From Chloroflexota bacterium (GTDB lineage Bacteria > Chloroflexota > Dormibacteria > CF-121), in assembly GCA_005881235.1 (NCBI GenBank), contig VBEQ01000213.1, positions 1-8,960 on the forward strand: a DNA stretch of 8,960 nt, given 5' to 3'. Below the pieces are notes generated by a model. It saw nothing but the letters and a program-made list of their open reading frames with translations, was not told where the DNA came from and did no database searches. Of the stretch, positions 1 through 5,760 are shown piece by piece. Position 1 is the stretch's first letter; each line of letters begins with the position of its first letter. The position numbers and the translations under genes were made by a program.

Positions 1-1
1 C

Positions 2-181
2 TGGGTGCTCTGGCCGAAGAAAGCAGAAACGAGGAGCCAGCACATCCAGCGATTGCAATCCGAGCTGTTGGAGGGGAAGCGCCGGCCGTGTTGTTGGCTT
101 GGCTGCATCCACCGCAAGGACAAGGAACTGAGCCCTTCGGTCCGCTGGGTGCTGAGCATCCGCAGCAAAGCGTCGAAATGA
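2..181 (+). CDS. C-terminal end of an unrecognised Cys-rich protein (5' end outside window)
   Basis: This reading frame is open from base 2 to a TGA at 179-181 and gives 59 residues of a protein that begins before the window. Its third codon positions are strongly G/C (about 47 of 59 codons), unlike the two other forward frames, so it looks coding. The stretch has a charged helical part (KKAETRSQHIQRLQSELLEG) followed by a compact Cys/His cluster, CCWLGCIH, which could bind a metal, and then a basic tail. The stop overlaps the start of the next gene as ATGA (178-181), the usual geometry of translational coupling. I do not recognise the family with certainty; the helical segment faintly recalls the C-terminal part of YdeI/OmpD-associated proteins, but that is a guess. 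Function unknown. Confidence 0.5.
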   Translation, partial: WVLWPKKAETRSQHIQRLQSELLEGKRRPCCWLGCIHRKDKELSPSVRWVLSIRSKASK

Positions 182-564
182 GCGACGCATCCGCGTCCCA
201 ACAGATAGATGACATAGTCCGCAGGACGGCTGGCTGGAGGGGTGAGAGGCTGAGCCAACTGCGGGCTCTCATCAGGGGCGCCGACCCGGGCGTAATCGAA
301 GAGGTGAAGTGGAAGAAGCCCTCCCGCCCCGAAGGGGTGCCCGTCTGGTCCCACGACGGCATCGTCTGCATCGGCGAGGCCCTCAAGAACGCGGTAAGGC
401 TGACGTTTCCAAAGGGTGCCCAGCTGAGGGATCCGAAGGGGCTGTTCAACACGCGTCTGGACAGCAAGACGGTACGTGCCATCGATTTCCATGAGGGCGA
501 TGCCATCAACGCGTCCGCGTTGAAGGCACTCATCCTCGACGGTGCCCGCCTGAATCGAAGCTAA
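178..564 (+). CDS. DUF1801 (YdhG-like) domain protein
   Basis: The 128-residue product matches the short DUF1801 proteins as I remember them. The N-terminal part has the family pattern of a helix ending in GWRGERL (residues 20-26), then LRALI and ADPGVIEEVKWKKPS (36-50), then PVWSHDGIVC (56-65). The C-terminal half has LTFPKGA, DPKGLFN and a final ALKAL helix. The family is a small alpha/beta fold of unknown biochemical role, related to the YdhG/frataxin-like group; some members occur near stress or iron genes, but no activity is established here. The start at 178 is chosen because homologues begin MSDA-, because it overlaps the upstream stop as ATGA, and because upstream in-frame codons lack a family-like sequence. 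There is no strong Shine-Dalgarno, which fits coupling to the gene before it. It is complete. Confidence 0.88.
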   Translation: MSDASASQQIDDIVRRTAGWRGERLSQLRALIRGADPGVIEEVKWKKPSRPEGVPVWSHDGIVCIGEALKNAVRLTFPKGAQLRDPKGLFNTRLDSKTVRAIDFHEGDAINASALKALILDGARLNRS

Positions 565-592
565 CATCGGTGACTGATGTGCGGGGTCTTTT
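564..592 (+). terminator. possible weak terminator after the DUF1801 gene
   Basis: Directly after the stop codon ACATCGG (564-570) can pair with CTGATGT (574-580, one G-U pair) around a three-base loop. It is followed by GCGGGGTCTTTT, a short T run about 8 bases past the stem. The stem is short and the T run is displaced, so this is only a candidate for ending the two-gene unit before the next promoter. Confidence 0.22.
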
Positions 593-603
593 GCCCGCCA
601 CTG

Positions 604-621
604 TCTCAAACGTATTTGAGA
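604..621. promoter_or_regulatory. inverted repeat upstream of the lectin promoter, candidate regulator site
   Basis: TCTCAAA (604-610) and TTTGAGA (615-621) are perfect reverse complements separated by CGTA. The site ends 24 bases before the -35 box at 646, a position typical of an activator site. As RNA it would also make a seven-pair hairpin with no T run after it, so a terminator role is less likely. No binding protein can be named. Confidence 0.4.
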
Positions 622-645
622 AGGGTCCTGTCTCGCGGCAATCCC

Positions 646-674
646 TTGACACGTCGTGACCCAGGCAGTAGGTT
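646..674 (+). promoter_or_regulatory. sigma-70-type promoter for the propeller-lectin gene
   Basis: TTGACA (646-651) is a perfect -35 consensus. After a 17-base spacer comes TAGGTT (669-674), which keeps the key TA...T of a -10 box. Transcription would begin near 681, leaving a leader of about 64 bases before the GTG at 745. This placement excludes the longer open frame that begins at 577, because its first codons would lie upstream of the transcript. Confidence 0.6.
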
Positions 675-691
675 GGCGTCGGGCCGACGCC
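675..691. promoter_or_regulatory. 17-bp palindrome abutting the -10 box, candidate operator
   Basis: GGCGTCGG (675-682) and CCGACGCC (684-691) are perfect reverse complements around a single G. The site starts at the base after the -10 hexamer and covers the expected transcription start. A dimeric protein bound here would block polymerase, so a repressor operator is the natural reading. Because the start point probably lies inside the site, only part would be transcribed, which argues against an RNA hairpin role. The binding protein is unknown. Confidence 0.45.
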
Positions 692-701
692 GCGGGAAGG
701 G

Positions 702-733
702 CAACTCGTCAGTTGAATCCGGAATAGGGATTC
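702..733 (+). promoter_or_regulatory. two tandem leader hairpins next to the ribosome binding site
   Basis: CAACT (702-706) pairs with AGTTG (711-715) around CGTC. GAATCC (715-720) pairs with GGATTC (728-733) around a seven-base loop. The second stem ends immediately before the GGGAGG ribosome binding site at 735-740. The stems are short (5 and 6 pairs), so this may be chance, but their position could modulate access to the ribosome site. Confidence 0.28.
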
Positions 734-744
734 GGGGAGGTCTG

Positions 745-3312
745 GTGGCACCTATCATCAATCGTCGTCTGGCTCTTGTTCGATGGTTGTCGATCACCAG
801 CGCCATTTCGATTGGGCTACTCAGCCTCGCGACCGGCACCGCCGCCGCCGCTTCGGACCGAACACTAGGCTCGGCGGAGCGGTCCGCCACGAACTCGCAT
901 TCACGACCACAACCGCACGCGGTGACTCAAGCCCAGCAGCGAGCAACCCAGCCCGCGGGCACGACGGCGGCGGTGACGTGCAACGACCAGTGGAACGCCG
1001 TTCCCAGTCAGAACAGCGCTTTCGCCGGAGCAAACCAAAACAACGAGCTCAACTCGGTTTCTGCCCTCTCGTCGACGGACGCGTACGCCGTGGGAGACGC
1101 CGATACCGGCAGTGCGCATATTCCTTACCCGCAGGCTGAACACTGGGACGGCTCGGCCTGGACTGAAACGTCAAACCCCGCGGCACCGACGGGTTGGGCC
1201 AGCGGCGATATGCGGTTGTTGTCCGTCACCGCGGTCGCGACCAACAATGTGTGGGCGGTTGGGTTTTGGAAGATCAACAACAACGCGGGAATGCTCCGCC
1301 ACGTGCTGATCGAGCATTTCGATGGCACCAACTGGAGCGCTGTCGCAGAGACCACCGCAAACAACCCCGCCAGCACCTCGAACTCGTTATTCGGCGTGAA
1401 GTTCTTCAGTGCTACGGACATCTGGGCGGTGGGCGACGCCGTGGACCTCTCGACGACCCCCGCGACGGGGACGCCTCTCATCGAACATTTCGACGGCACG
1501 TCGTGGACGACGCAGACTGCCGGAGCGGCAACGTCCTTCGCCTATCTTTCCGATGTCCTCCCGCTGGCCGCGACTGACGTGTATGCCGTCGGCGGACAAG
1601 GAAACCAGACGCTGATCGAGCACTACAACGGCATTGCCTGGACGACGGTCACTGGCCCGTTTCCGCTTCCGAATACCAATGGTGCGTTTTTCAGCGACAT
1701 CGCTGGGGTGGCGGGCGACCTCTGGGCGGTCGGTGGTCAGTTCAAAAGCACTACGACCGATAGCACCCTGATCTGGCACTACGATGGAACCAACTGGACC
1801 GCTGTTCCAAGCCCGACGCCGGATCTGAGCGCTGACTTGATCGGCGTTCGCTACGGCGCGGCAAACGACGTATGGGCGGTCGGCGCGTCCGCATACAAGC
1901 TGGCCAGCAGCACGTCGCACGAGCTCGACTTCACCCTGATCGAACACTGGGACGGCACCCACTGGTATCAGGTAATCGGCCCGAACCCGAGTAATCACCA
2001 GGTCCTGTTCGATGCCGCAATTGCCGGACCGAACCAGGTGCTGGCCGTCGGCTTTAGCCAGGATGCAGAAGGAGGAATGGCCGCGAATACGCTGGCCGCG
2101 GATCTCTGCGAGCCGACCCCGGCGGTGACCAGCCTGAATCCTGACCACGGGAATTCGGCTGGTGGCAATGCGGTTCAGATCATCGGCACCGGCCTTCTCT
2201 ATCCGCGATCGGTGAAGTTCGGCACGCTTTCGGCGACCAGTGTCACCATCAATTCAGACAGGATGATCACCGCCGCGCCGCCGGCACAGCCGACCGGCAC
2301 GGTGGTCAACGTCACCGTCGGCAACATGGCCGGCACGTCGGCGACGGGCGCCGGTAATCAATACACCTACTTCGGACCGGGGGCATGGGAGAACGCCGGC
2401 GGCGTGCTCGCCTCCGGACCGGCGGCGTCGACCTGGGGCTCGCCGCGGCTGGACGCCTTCGTCGCGGGCACGGATGGAGTCCTCTACCACCGCTTCTACG
2501 ACGGCACGACCTGGACCTGGGAGAGTCTGCCGGGGGAGAAGCCGACCTCGGATGCGTCGGTCATCTCGCCGGCGAACGGACAGATCTACGTGTTCATGCG
2601 CGGACACGACAATGCCCTGTACTACCGGAACTTCACCGCCGCCGCCTGGAGCGCCAGCTGGACCCGGCTGGGCGGGGTGCTGGCCTCAGAACCGGCGGCG
2701 GTCTCGGTCGGCGGCGGCACCATCATCATCTTCGTGCAGGGCGCCGACAACCACCTCTGGTACTACACCCTGGGTGGCGCGACCCCGGGATGGTCCAATG
2801 CCGGCGGCATGCTTGCGGCTGCGCCCGCTGCGGTCAGCGTGAGCGCTGGCCAGGCGAATGCGTTCGTGCTGGGCACCGACCGCGCCCTCTGGGAATGGGT
2901 CAGCTCGGCGCCGGCGAATATGCAATGGAATGACCTCGCGGGACAGATCATCGGCCGGCCCGCTGCCACCTCGCGCGATGGCACAAATCTCGACGTCTTT
3001 GTCGACGGAGTGGACGGCCAGCTGTGGCACTGGTTCACGCCCGGGATCAACATGAACAACTGGGAGCTCGTCGGCGGGCGGCTCGGTTCGGCGCCGGCAG
3101 CGAGCAGCTGGGGCGGTGGCCGTCTCGACGTGGCCGTGCGTGGCACCGATAGTCACCTGTGGCATGCATGGTCGAGCGGTGGCGCCTGGTCCTGGGAAGG
3201 ATTGGGCGGGCTGATCGTCGGATCTCCGGCGGAGGTGACCTGGGGCACCAACCGGCTCGATATGTTCGTCCGCGGTACGGACAACCACTTGTGGCACCTA
3301 CCGTTTAGTTAA
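745..3312 (+). CDS. secreted double beta-propeller protein: WAVG propeller, TIG domain and PLL-like (DUF346) lectin
   Basis: The 855-residue product is predicted to be exported. It has a basic N-terminus, a hydrophobic helix (about residues 11-32) and an Ala-rich cleavage region near 33-37, then a Gln/Ser/Thr-rich linker to residue 78. Residues 79-455 form a propeller with seven WAVG-type strands (114-117, 170-173, 227-230, 280-283, 327-330, 377-380, 433-436), six of them followed by an EHxDGxxW strand; CNDQW at 79-83 supplies the missing outer strand of blade seven. A TIG/IPT domain follows (about 457-543). Residues 546-855 carry seven DUF346 repeats like those of the Photorhabdus PLL/PHL fucose-binding lectins, each with W, xDVFVRGTDxxLW. 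The start is GTG at 745: GGGAGG lies at 735-740, and a promoter at 646-674 rules out the earlier frame. Sugar binding is inferred from family, ligand unknown. No enzyme motif or cell-wall anchor is visible. A terminator follows. Confidence 0.85.
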   Translation: MAPIINRRLALVRWLSITSAISIGLLSLATGTAAAASDRTLGSAERSATNSHSRPQPHAVTQAQQRATQPAGTTAAVTCNDQWNAVPSQNSAFAGANQNNELNSVSALSSTDAYAVGDADTGSAHIPYPQAEHWDGSAWTETSNPAAPTGWASGDMRLLSVTAVATNNVWAVGFWKINNNAGMLRHVLIEHFDGTNWSAVAETTANNPASTSNSLFGVKFFSATDIWAVGDAVDLSTTPATGTPLIEHFDGTSWTTQTAGAATSFAYLSDVLPLAATDVYAVGGQGNQTLIEHYNGIAWTTVTGPFPLPNTNGAFFSDIAGVAGDLWAVGGQFKSTTTDSTLIWHYDGTNWTAVPSPTPDLSADLIGVRYGAANDVWAVGASAYKLASSTSHELDFTLIEHWDGTHWYQVIGPNPSNHQVLFDAAIAGPNQVLAVGFSQDAEGGMAANTLAADLCEPTPAVTSLNPDHGNSAGGNAVQIIGTGLLYPRSVKFGTLSATSVTINSDRMITAAPPAQPTGTVVNVTVGNMAGTSATGAGNQYTYFGPGAWENAGGVLASGPAASTWGSPRLDAFVAGTDGVLYHRFYDGTTWTWESLPGEKPTSDASVISPANGQIYVFMRGHDNALYYRNFTAAAWSASWTRLGGVLASEPAAVSVGGGTIIIFVQGADNHLWYYTLGGATPGWSNAGGMLAAAPAAVSVSAGQANAFVLGTDRALWEWVSSAPANMQWNDLAGQIIGRPAATSRDGTNLDVFVDGVDGQLWHWFTPGINMNNWELVGGRLGSAPAASSWGGGRLDVAVRGTDSHLWHAWSSGGAWSWEGLGGLIVGSPAEVTWGTNRLDMFVRGTDNHLWHLPFS
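979..2109 (+). repeat. seven-blade WAVG propeller region bounded by two cysteines
   Basis: Seven imperfect protein repeats of about 47-57 residues are encoded here. Each has a hydrophobic strand ending in (W/Y/L)AVG and, 15-30 residues later, LIEH(F/W/Y)DGTxW. Spacing of the WAVG motifs is 56, 57, 53, 47, 50 and 56 residues. The only two cysteines of the whole protein are residue 79 at the first outer strand and residue 455 just after the last blade, so they bracket the domain and may form a disulfide that closes the ring. Confidence 0.7.
2386..3309 (+). repeat. seven DUF346/PLL-lectin repeats
   Basis: Seven repeats begin at Trp548, Trp592, Trp639, Trp683, Trp728, Trp773 and Trp817, at intervals of 44, 47, 44, 45, 45 and 44 residues. 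The shared pattern is W-x3-GG-x-L-x3-PAA followed by D-x-F-V-x-G-x-D-x-x-LW. Seven is the blade number known for the PLL-type lectins, so the domain appears complete. The second repeat (592-638) is the most divergent: it has lost the GG and PAA elements and has an extended loop. The DNA repeats are too diverged for recent tandem duplication. Confidence 0.75.
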
Positions 3313-3338
3313 TTGCGATCGATCTAAGACAGAACTTG

Positions 3339-3373
3339 CCCCGTGGCTGAGCGAGATCAGCCACGGGGTCTTT
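3339..3373 (+). terminator. strong intrinsic terminator between convergent genes
   Basis: CCCCGTGGCTGA (3339-3350) and TCAGCCACGGGG (3357-3368) form a perfect 12-pair stem around a six-base loop, followed by TCTTT. It lies 26 bases after the lectin stop codon. On the minus strand the stem is followed by a moderately T-rich stretch, so it may also end the regulator transcript arriving from 3528. The rest of 3313-3527 holds no gene or other clear signal. Confidence 0.85.
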
Positions 3374-3527
3374 GCTTCTCCGTCGCACGGGTGACCGTCC
3401 GGCCCGTAGTCCGCTGTCCGTCCGCCAACGTGGCGCCGGCGAGCGAGATTGCCAGGTCTGAATTCAGCCGGCGTTCGATGCTTGTCCTGGTTGGGGTCGT
3501 CATTCAAAACAACTCGAGGCCATGTGG

Positions 3528-4241
3528 TCACGGCCGTATCGACTGCGGCTGGCGAGTCATTGGAGCCGGTGTGGCCGCTTGAATCAGTGGGCTTTCCCGG
3601 CCTTGTTGGCCGGCAAGTTTGGCACTCATGCGTATCAGCGCCCGCCTTGACGTCAAGCCGAGTTTTGCATAGACGTGCGCAAGGTGGCTTTCGACCGTCC
3701 TCACACTGATTTGTAGGCGATGACCGATCTCGGAGGCCATGTATCCCTGTGAGGCCAGTCGAGCCACCTCGATCTCCCGCCGGGTCAGCGATTCAAGGCC
3801 TTGGAAGCCGATATCTGCTTCGGCTAAGGTCGGAAGGGCTACCCGAGTCAACCGATGGTTCCCACGCGCCGCAAGCACCTCGGCCAGACTGGTTGCATAG
3901 ATCCTGACGGCGATCGCAAGGAGCAGCGCTGCAGCGCCGATAGACAGAATGGTCATGCGATTGGTCCCTTCCGCGGCGAGGATCAACGCAAACAGCGCCA
4001 GAGCGAGAACTGAAACGATGGCGGCAAAAGCGCTAGATAGCGTCCAGACCGCGGCGAGAAGTGGCGGCAACCCAAGTGCCGCGAGGACGTCGTCCGGAGT
4101 CAAGATCTCGGATCCCGCTATCGTTCCAAGGGCTAGGCCGTAAAGTCCGGCTGCGGCCGCTTCCCAGCGGCTGCCGGCTAGGCCGCACGGCCTGATCAGA
4201 TAACGGCCTCGGATCAACTGGCGGCGCCGTGCTGCGGCCAT
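3528..4241 (-). CDS. membrane-anchored LuxR-family transcriptional regulator
   Basis: The 237-residue product has about four predicted membrane helices (roughly 27-46, 52-70, 71-91 and 97-117), a linker, and a C-terminal LuxR/NarL-type helix-turn-helix at about 150-205. The HTH shows the family landmarks LTRREIEVARL (152-162), the MASEIG turn (168-173), the recognition helix SVRTVESHLAHVYAKLG (179-195) and a final RRAL. There is no phosphoacceptor receiver domain, so it is not a classical response regulator; DNA binding from the membrane is the likely mode, and the signal is unknown. A Pro/Gln-rich tail of about 25 residues follows. The ATG at 4241-4239 is preceded by AGGGG (4252-4248) at six bases. 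The gene converges on the lectin gene and diverges from the PD40 gene, so it could control either one. Confidence 0.85.
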   Translation of the reverse strand: MAAARRRQLIRGRYLIRPCGLAGSRWEAAAAGLYGLALGTIAGSEILTPDDVLAALGLPPLLAAVWTLSSAFAAIVSVLALALFALILAAEGTNRMTILSIGAAALLLAIAVRIYATSLAEVLAARGNHRLTRVALPTLAEADIGFQGLESLTRREIEVARLASQGYMASEIGHRLQISVRTVESHLAHVYAKLGLTSRRALIRMSAKLAGQQGRESPLIQAATPAPMTRQPQSIRP

Positions 4242-4267
4242 GATGCACCCCTCTTCCTTACCCCACC

Positions 4268-4296
4268 CTTATATGCGGCATCATACGCTCGGGCAA
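4268..4296 (-). promoter_or_regulatory. candidate promoter of the LuxR regulator gene
   Basis: Read on the minus strand, TTGCCC (4296-4291) is separated by exactly 17 bases from TATAAG (4273-4268), matching the -35 and -10 consensus at four and five of six positions. Transcription would start near 4261 and leave a leader of about 20 bases that contains the ribosome site. A second -10-like word, TATGAT (4285-4280), lies within the spacer but lacks a good -35. Confidence 0.45.
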
Positions 4297-4362
4297 CGAC
4301 TTTTGCTGCTCGACCACCGTCTCCCCATGGCCCTTACCGACTCGGTCCACTACGTACAGAAA

Positions 4363-4372
4363 TGAGTACTCA
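4363..4372. promoter_or_regulatory. 10-bp palindrome TGAGTACTCA in the divergent intergenic region
   Basis: TGAGTACTCA is a perfect 10-base palindrome between the LuxR gene and the divergent PD40 gene. LuxR-type dimers often bind imperfect palindromes, so this is a possible operator, but one short palindrome is weak evidence. The rest of 4297-4519 shows no convincing plus-strand promoter and no small gene. Confidence 0.25.
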
Positions 4373-4519
4373 CCACGGATGACAGAGCGCGGTTGGAGGC
4401 AGATCCTTTGCCCGTTGCCAACAGGCGAGCGGTGCCGGCCGCCGGAGGGGCCCTAGGAGTGACGAAGGAATTATTGGCCGAAATTTTGCCGCGCCCGGGG
4501 TTGTGGCGGGGAGGATGTC

Positions 4520-5500
4520 ATGAATACTTACGCAAAAGTAGGCGCATTTCTGGTGTTGGGAACCTTGCTTTCGAGCGAAGCCTTTGCCGAATCCAAATAC
4601 TCAGAGTGGGGACTGCCGGTGAACTTGGGCTGCGGGGGCATCAACTCCCCTTCCGACGACCTCGGCCCTGGAATTAGCAAAGACGGTCTGAGCTTTTACT
4701 TCGCCTCCAATCGTCCGGCGACGGGTGCCCCAGGGGGCCTGGACATCTACCTCGCACACCGACCGTCTCCCGATGCGCCGTGGGGCGCGCCCAGCAACCT
4801 TGGCCCCCCCGTCAATTCACCGTTCACGGAGAATGCGGTCAGCCTTTCGCGCGATGGGCACTGGCTATTCTTCAATAGCAACCGCCCGGGCGGTTTTGGG
4901 GACATCGACATCTGGGCCTCCTACCGCCAGGACGTTCACGACGACTTCGCGTGGCAAACACCGGTCAACCTCGGACCGGGCGTGAACACCGCAGGCTTTG
5001 ACGCAGGCGCGAGCTACTTCGAGAACGAGGAGGGCGGCGCCCCACTTCTCTTTTTCGGCCGGGGGGTTTCCTTTGCGACCCAGGGAACCACCACCGACAT
5101 ATGGGTAGCCGAGCTGTTACCGGACGGTACCTTTGGGAATGCTCGTCCCGTTCCCGAGCTCAATAGCCCTCAAGGTGATCAGCGCCCGTCAATTCGGTTC
5201 GATGGGCTCGAGATTTTCTTCTATTCCAACCGGCCCGGCTCAACTGTCGACGCAAGCGGTAATGCCACCACGGATATCTGGGTCGCGACGCGTAAAGACG
5301 TGCGCGATGCATGGGACGCCCCGGTCAATCTGGGTTCCGTGGTCAACACCGGAGCGGCCGACTTCAATCCCCACATTTCCGGTGACGGTCTAACGCTGTA
5401 TTTCGCATCGAGCCGCCCAGGCGGCTGCGGAGGATTCGACATCTACATGACGACGCGAACCAGGCTCAAGGGAGAAAGCCCTGTCAGGATCAGTCGCTGA
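4520..5500 (+). CDS. secreted PD40 (WD40-like) beta-propeller protein
   Basis: The 326-residue product starts with a typical signal peptide: MNTYAKVG, a hydrophobic core (about 8-17), and a cleavage site after AFA at residue 23. The mature part has five PD40-type repeats. Each has PVNLG...VNS, then DGxxxYFxSNRPG, then DIY or DIW (Asp75, Asp130, Asp193, Asp252, Asp307), spaced 55-63 residues. The third repeat has lost the SNRPG core and carries GRGVSFATQG instead. PD40 repeats occur in TolB-like and other periplasmic or extracellular propellers, where they bind protein or ligand; no catalytic residues are visible, and no TolB N-terminal domain or OmpA domain is present. Cys38 and Cys303 are its only cysteines and lie in the first and last repeats. 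The ATG at 4520 has GGAGG five bases upstream. It is divergent from the membrane LuxR gene. Confidence 0.85.
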   Translation: MNTYAKVGAFLVLGTLLSSEAFAESKYSEWGLPVNLGCGGINSPSDDLGPGISKDGLSFYFASNRPATGAPGGLDIYLAHRPSPDAPWGAPSNLGPPVNSPFTENAVSLSRDGHWLFFNSNRPGGFGDIDIWASYRQDVHDDFAWQTPVNLGPGVNTAGFDAGASYFENEEGGAPLLFFGRGVSFATQGTTTDIWVAELLPDGTFGNARPVPELNSPQGDQRPSIRFDGLEIFFYSNRPGSTVDASGNATTDIWVATRKDVRDAWDAPVNLGSVVNTGAADFNPHISGDGLTLYFASSRPGGCGGFDIYMTTRTRLKGESPVRISR

Positions 5501-5517
5501 ATCCCTAGCCAGCGTGC

Positions 5518-5556
5518 TCGCGCGCCGCGACCTAAGCATCGGGTTGCGGCGCGCGG
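5518..5556 (+). terminator. GC-rich hairpin after the PD40 gene, probable terminator
   Basis: Bases 5518-5533 pair with 5541-5556 in a 16-pair stem that includes three G-U pairs, around a seven-base loop. The hairpin begins 17 bases after the stop codon. No T run follows (CGTCTCAAG), so it is either a U-tract-less terminator, common in high-GC bacteria, or a 3' stabilising stem. The remaining 5557-5760 shows no convincing gene or promoter. Confidence 0.55.
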
Positions 5557-5760
5557 CGTCTCAAGATCTCCTAAGCTAGGCCGCCAACAGTCGCGCACCC
5601 CAGAACCAGTGCTAGCTCGGTAAGAGCAGTCTTGCTGGCGTCCGTTAGGTTCGTTACGCCTCCGCCGACCAGCCAAATTTCGCCTTCGCCTCCAGGTGGA
5701 GTTCGAAACTTGTCCGCTTGGGGTCGTTGAATTCATCCTCGGCAGTCTTAAGCTCACTGC

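Noticed and set aside
88..177. Longer N-terminus for the DUF1801 protein starting at GTG 88
   Set aside because: Family members begin at the MSDA- start at 178, and the same bases are better explained by the coding frame ending at 181.
577..744. Longer N-terminus for the lectin protein starting at 577
   Set aside because: A consensus promoter lies inside it (646-674), its residues are basic and low in family character, and GTG at 745 has a ribosome site and begins a proper signal peptide.
1387..2148. Minus-strand open frame of 253 codons
   Set aside because: It lies opposite the lectin gene, is Arg-rich as expected from a high-GC antisense frame, and shows no domain.
2686..3297. Minus-strand open frame of 203 codons
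   Set aside because: It is opposite the DUF346 repeats, and its own periodicity mirrors those repeats rather than a separate protein.
3343..3709. Two small plus-strand open frames after the lectin gene
   Set aside because: They begin in or just after the terminator, run into the antisense of the LuxR gene, and have no ribosome site or family features.
5690..5701. Short inverted repeat CTCCAGGTGGAG upstream of the cyclase gene
   Set aside because: The arms are only five bases long with no promoter beside them, so it is likely chance in GC-rich DNA.
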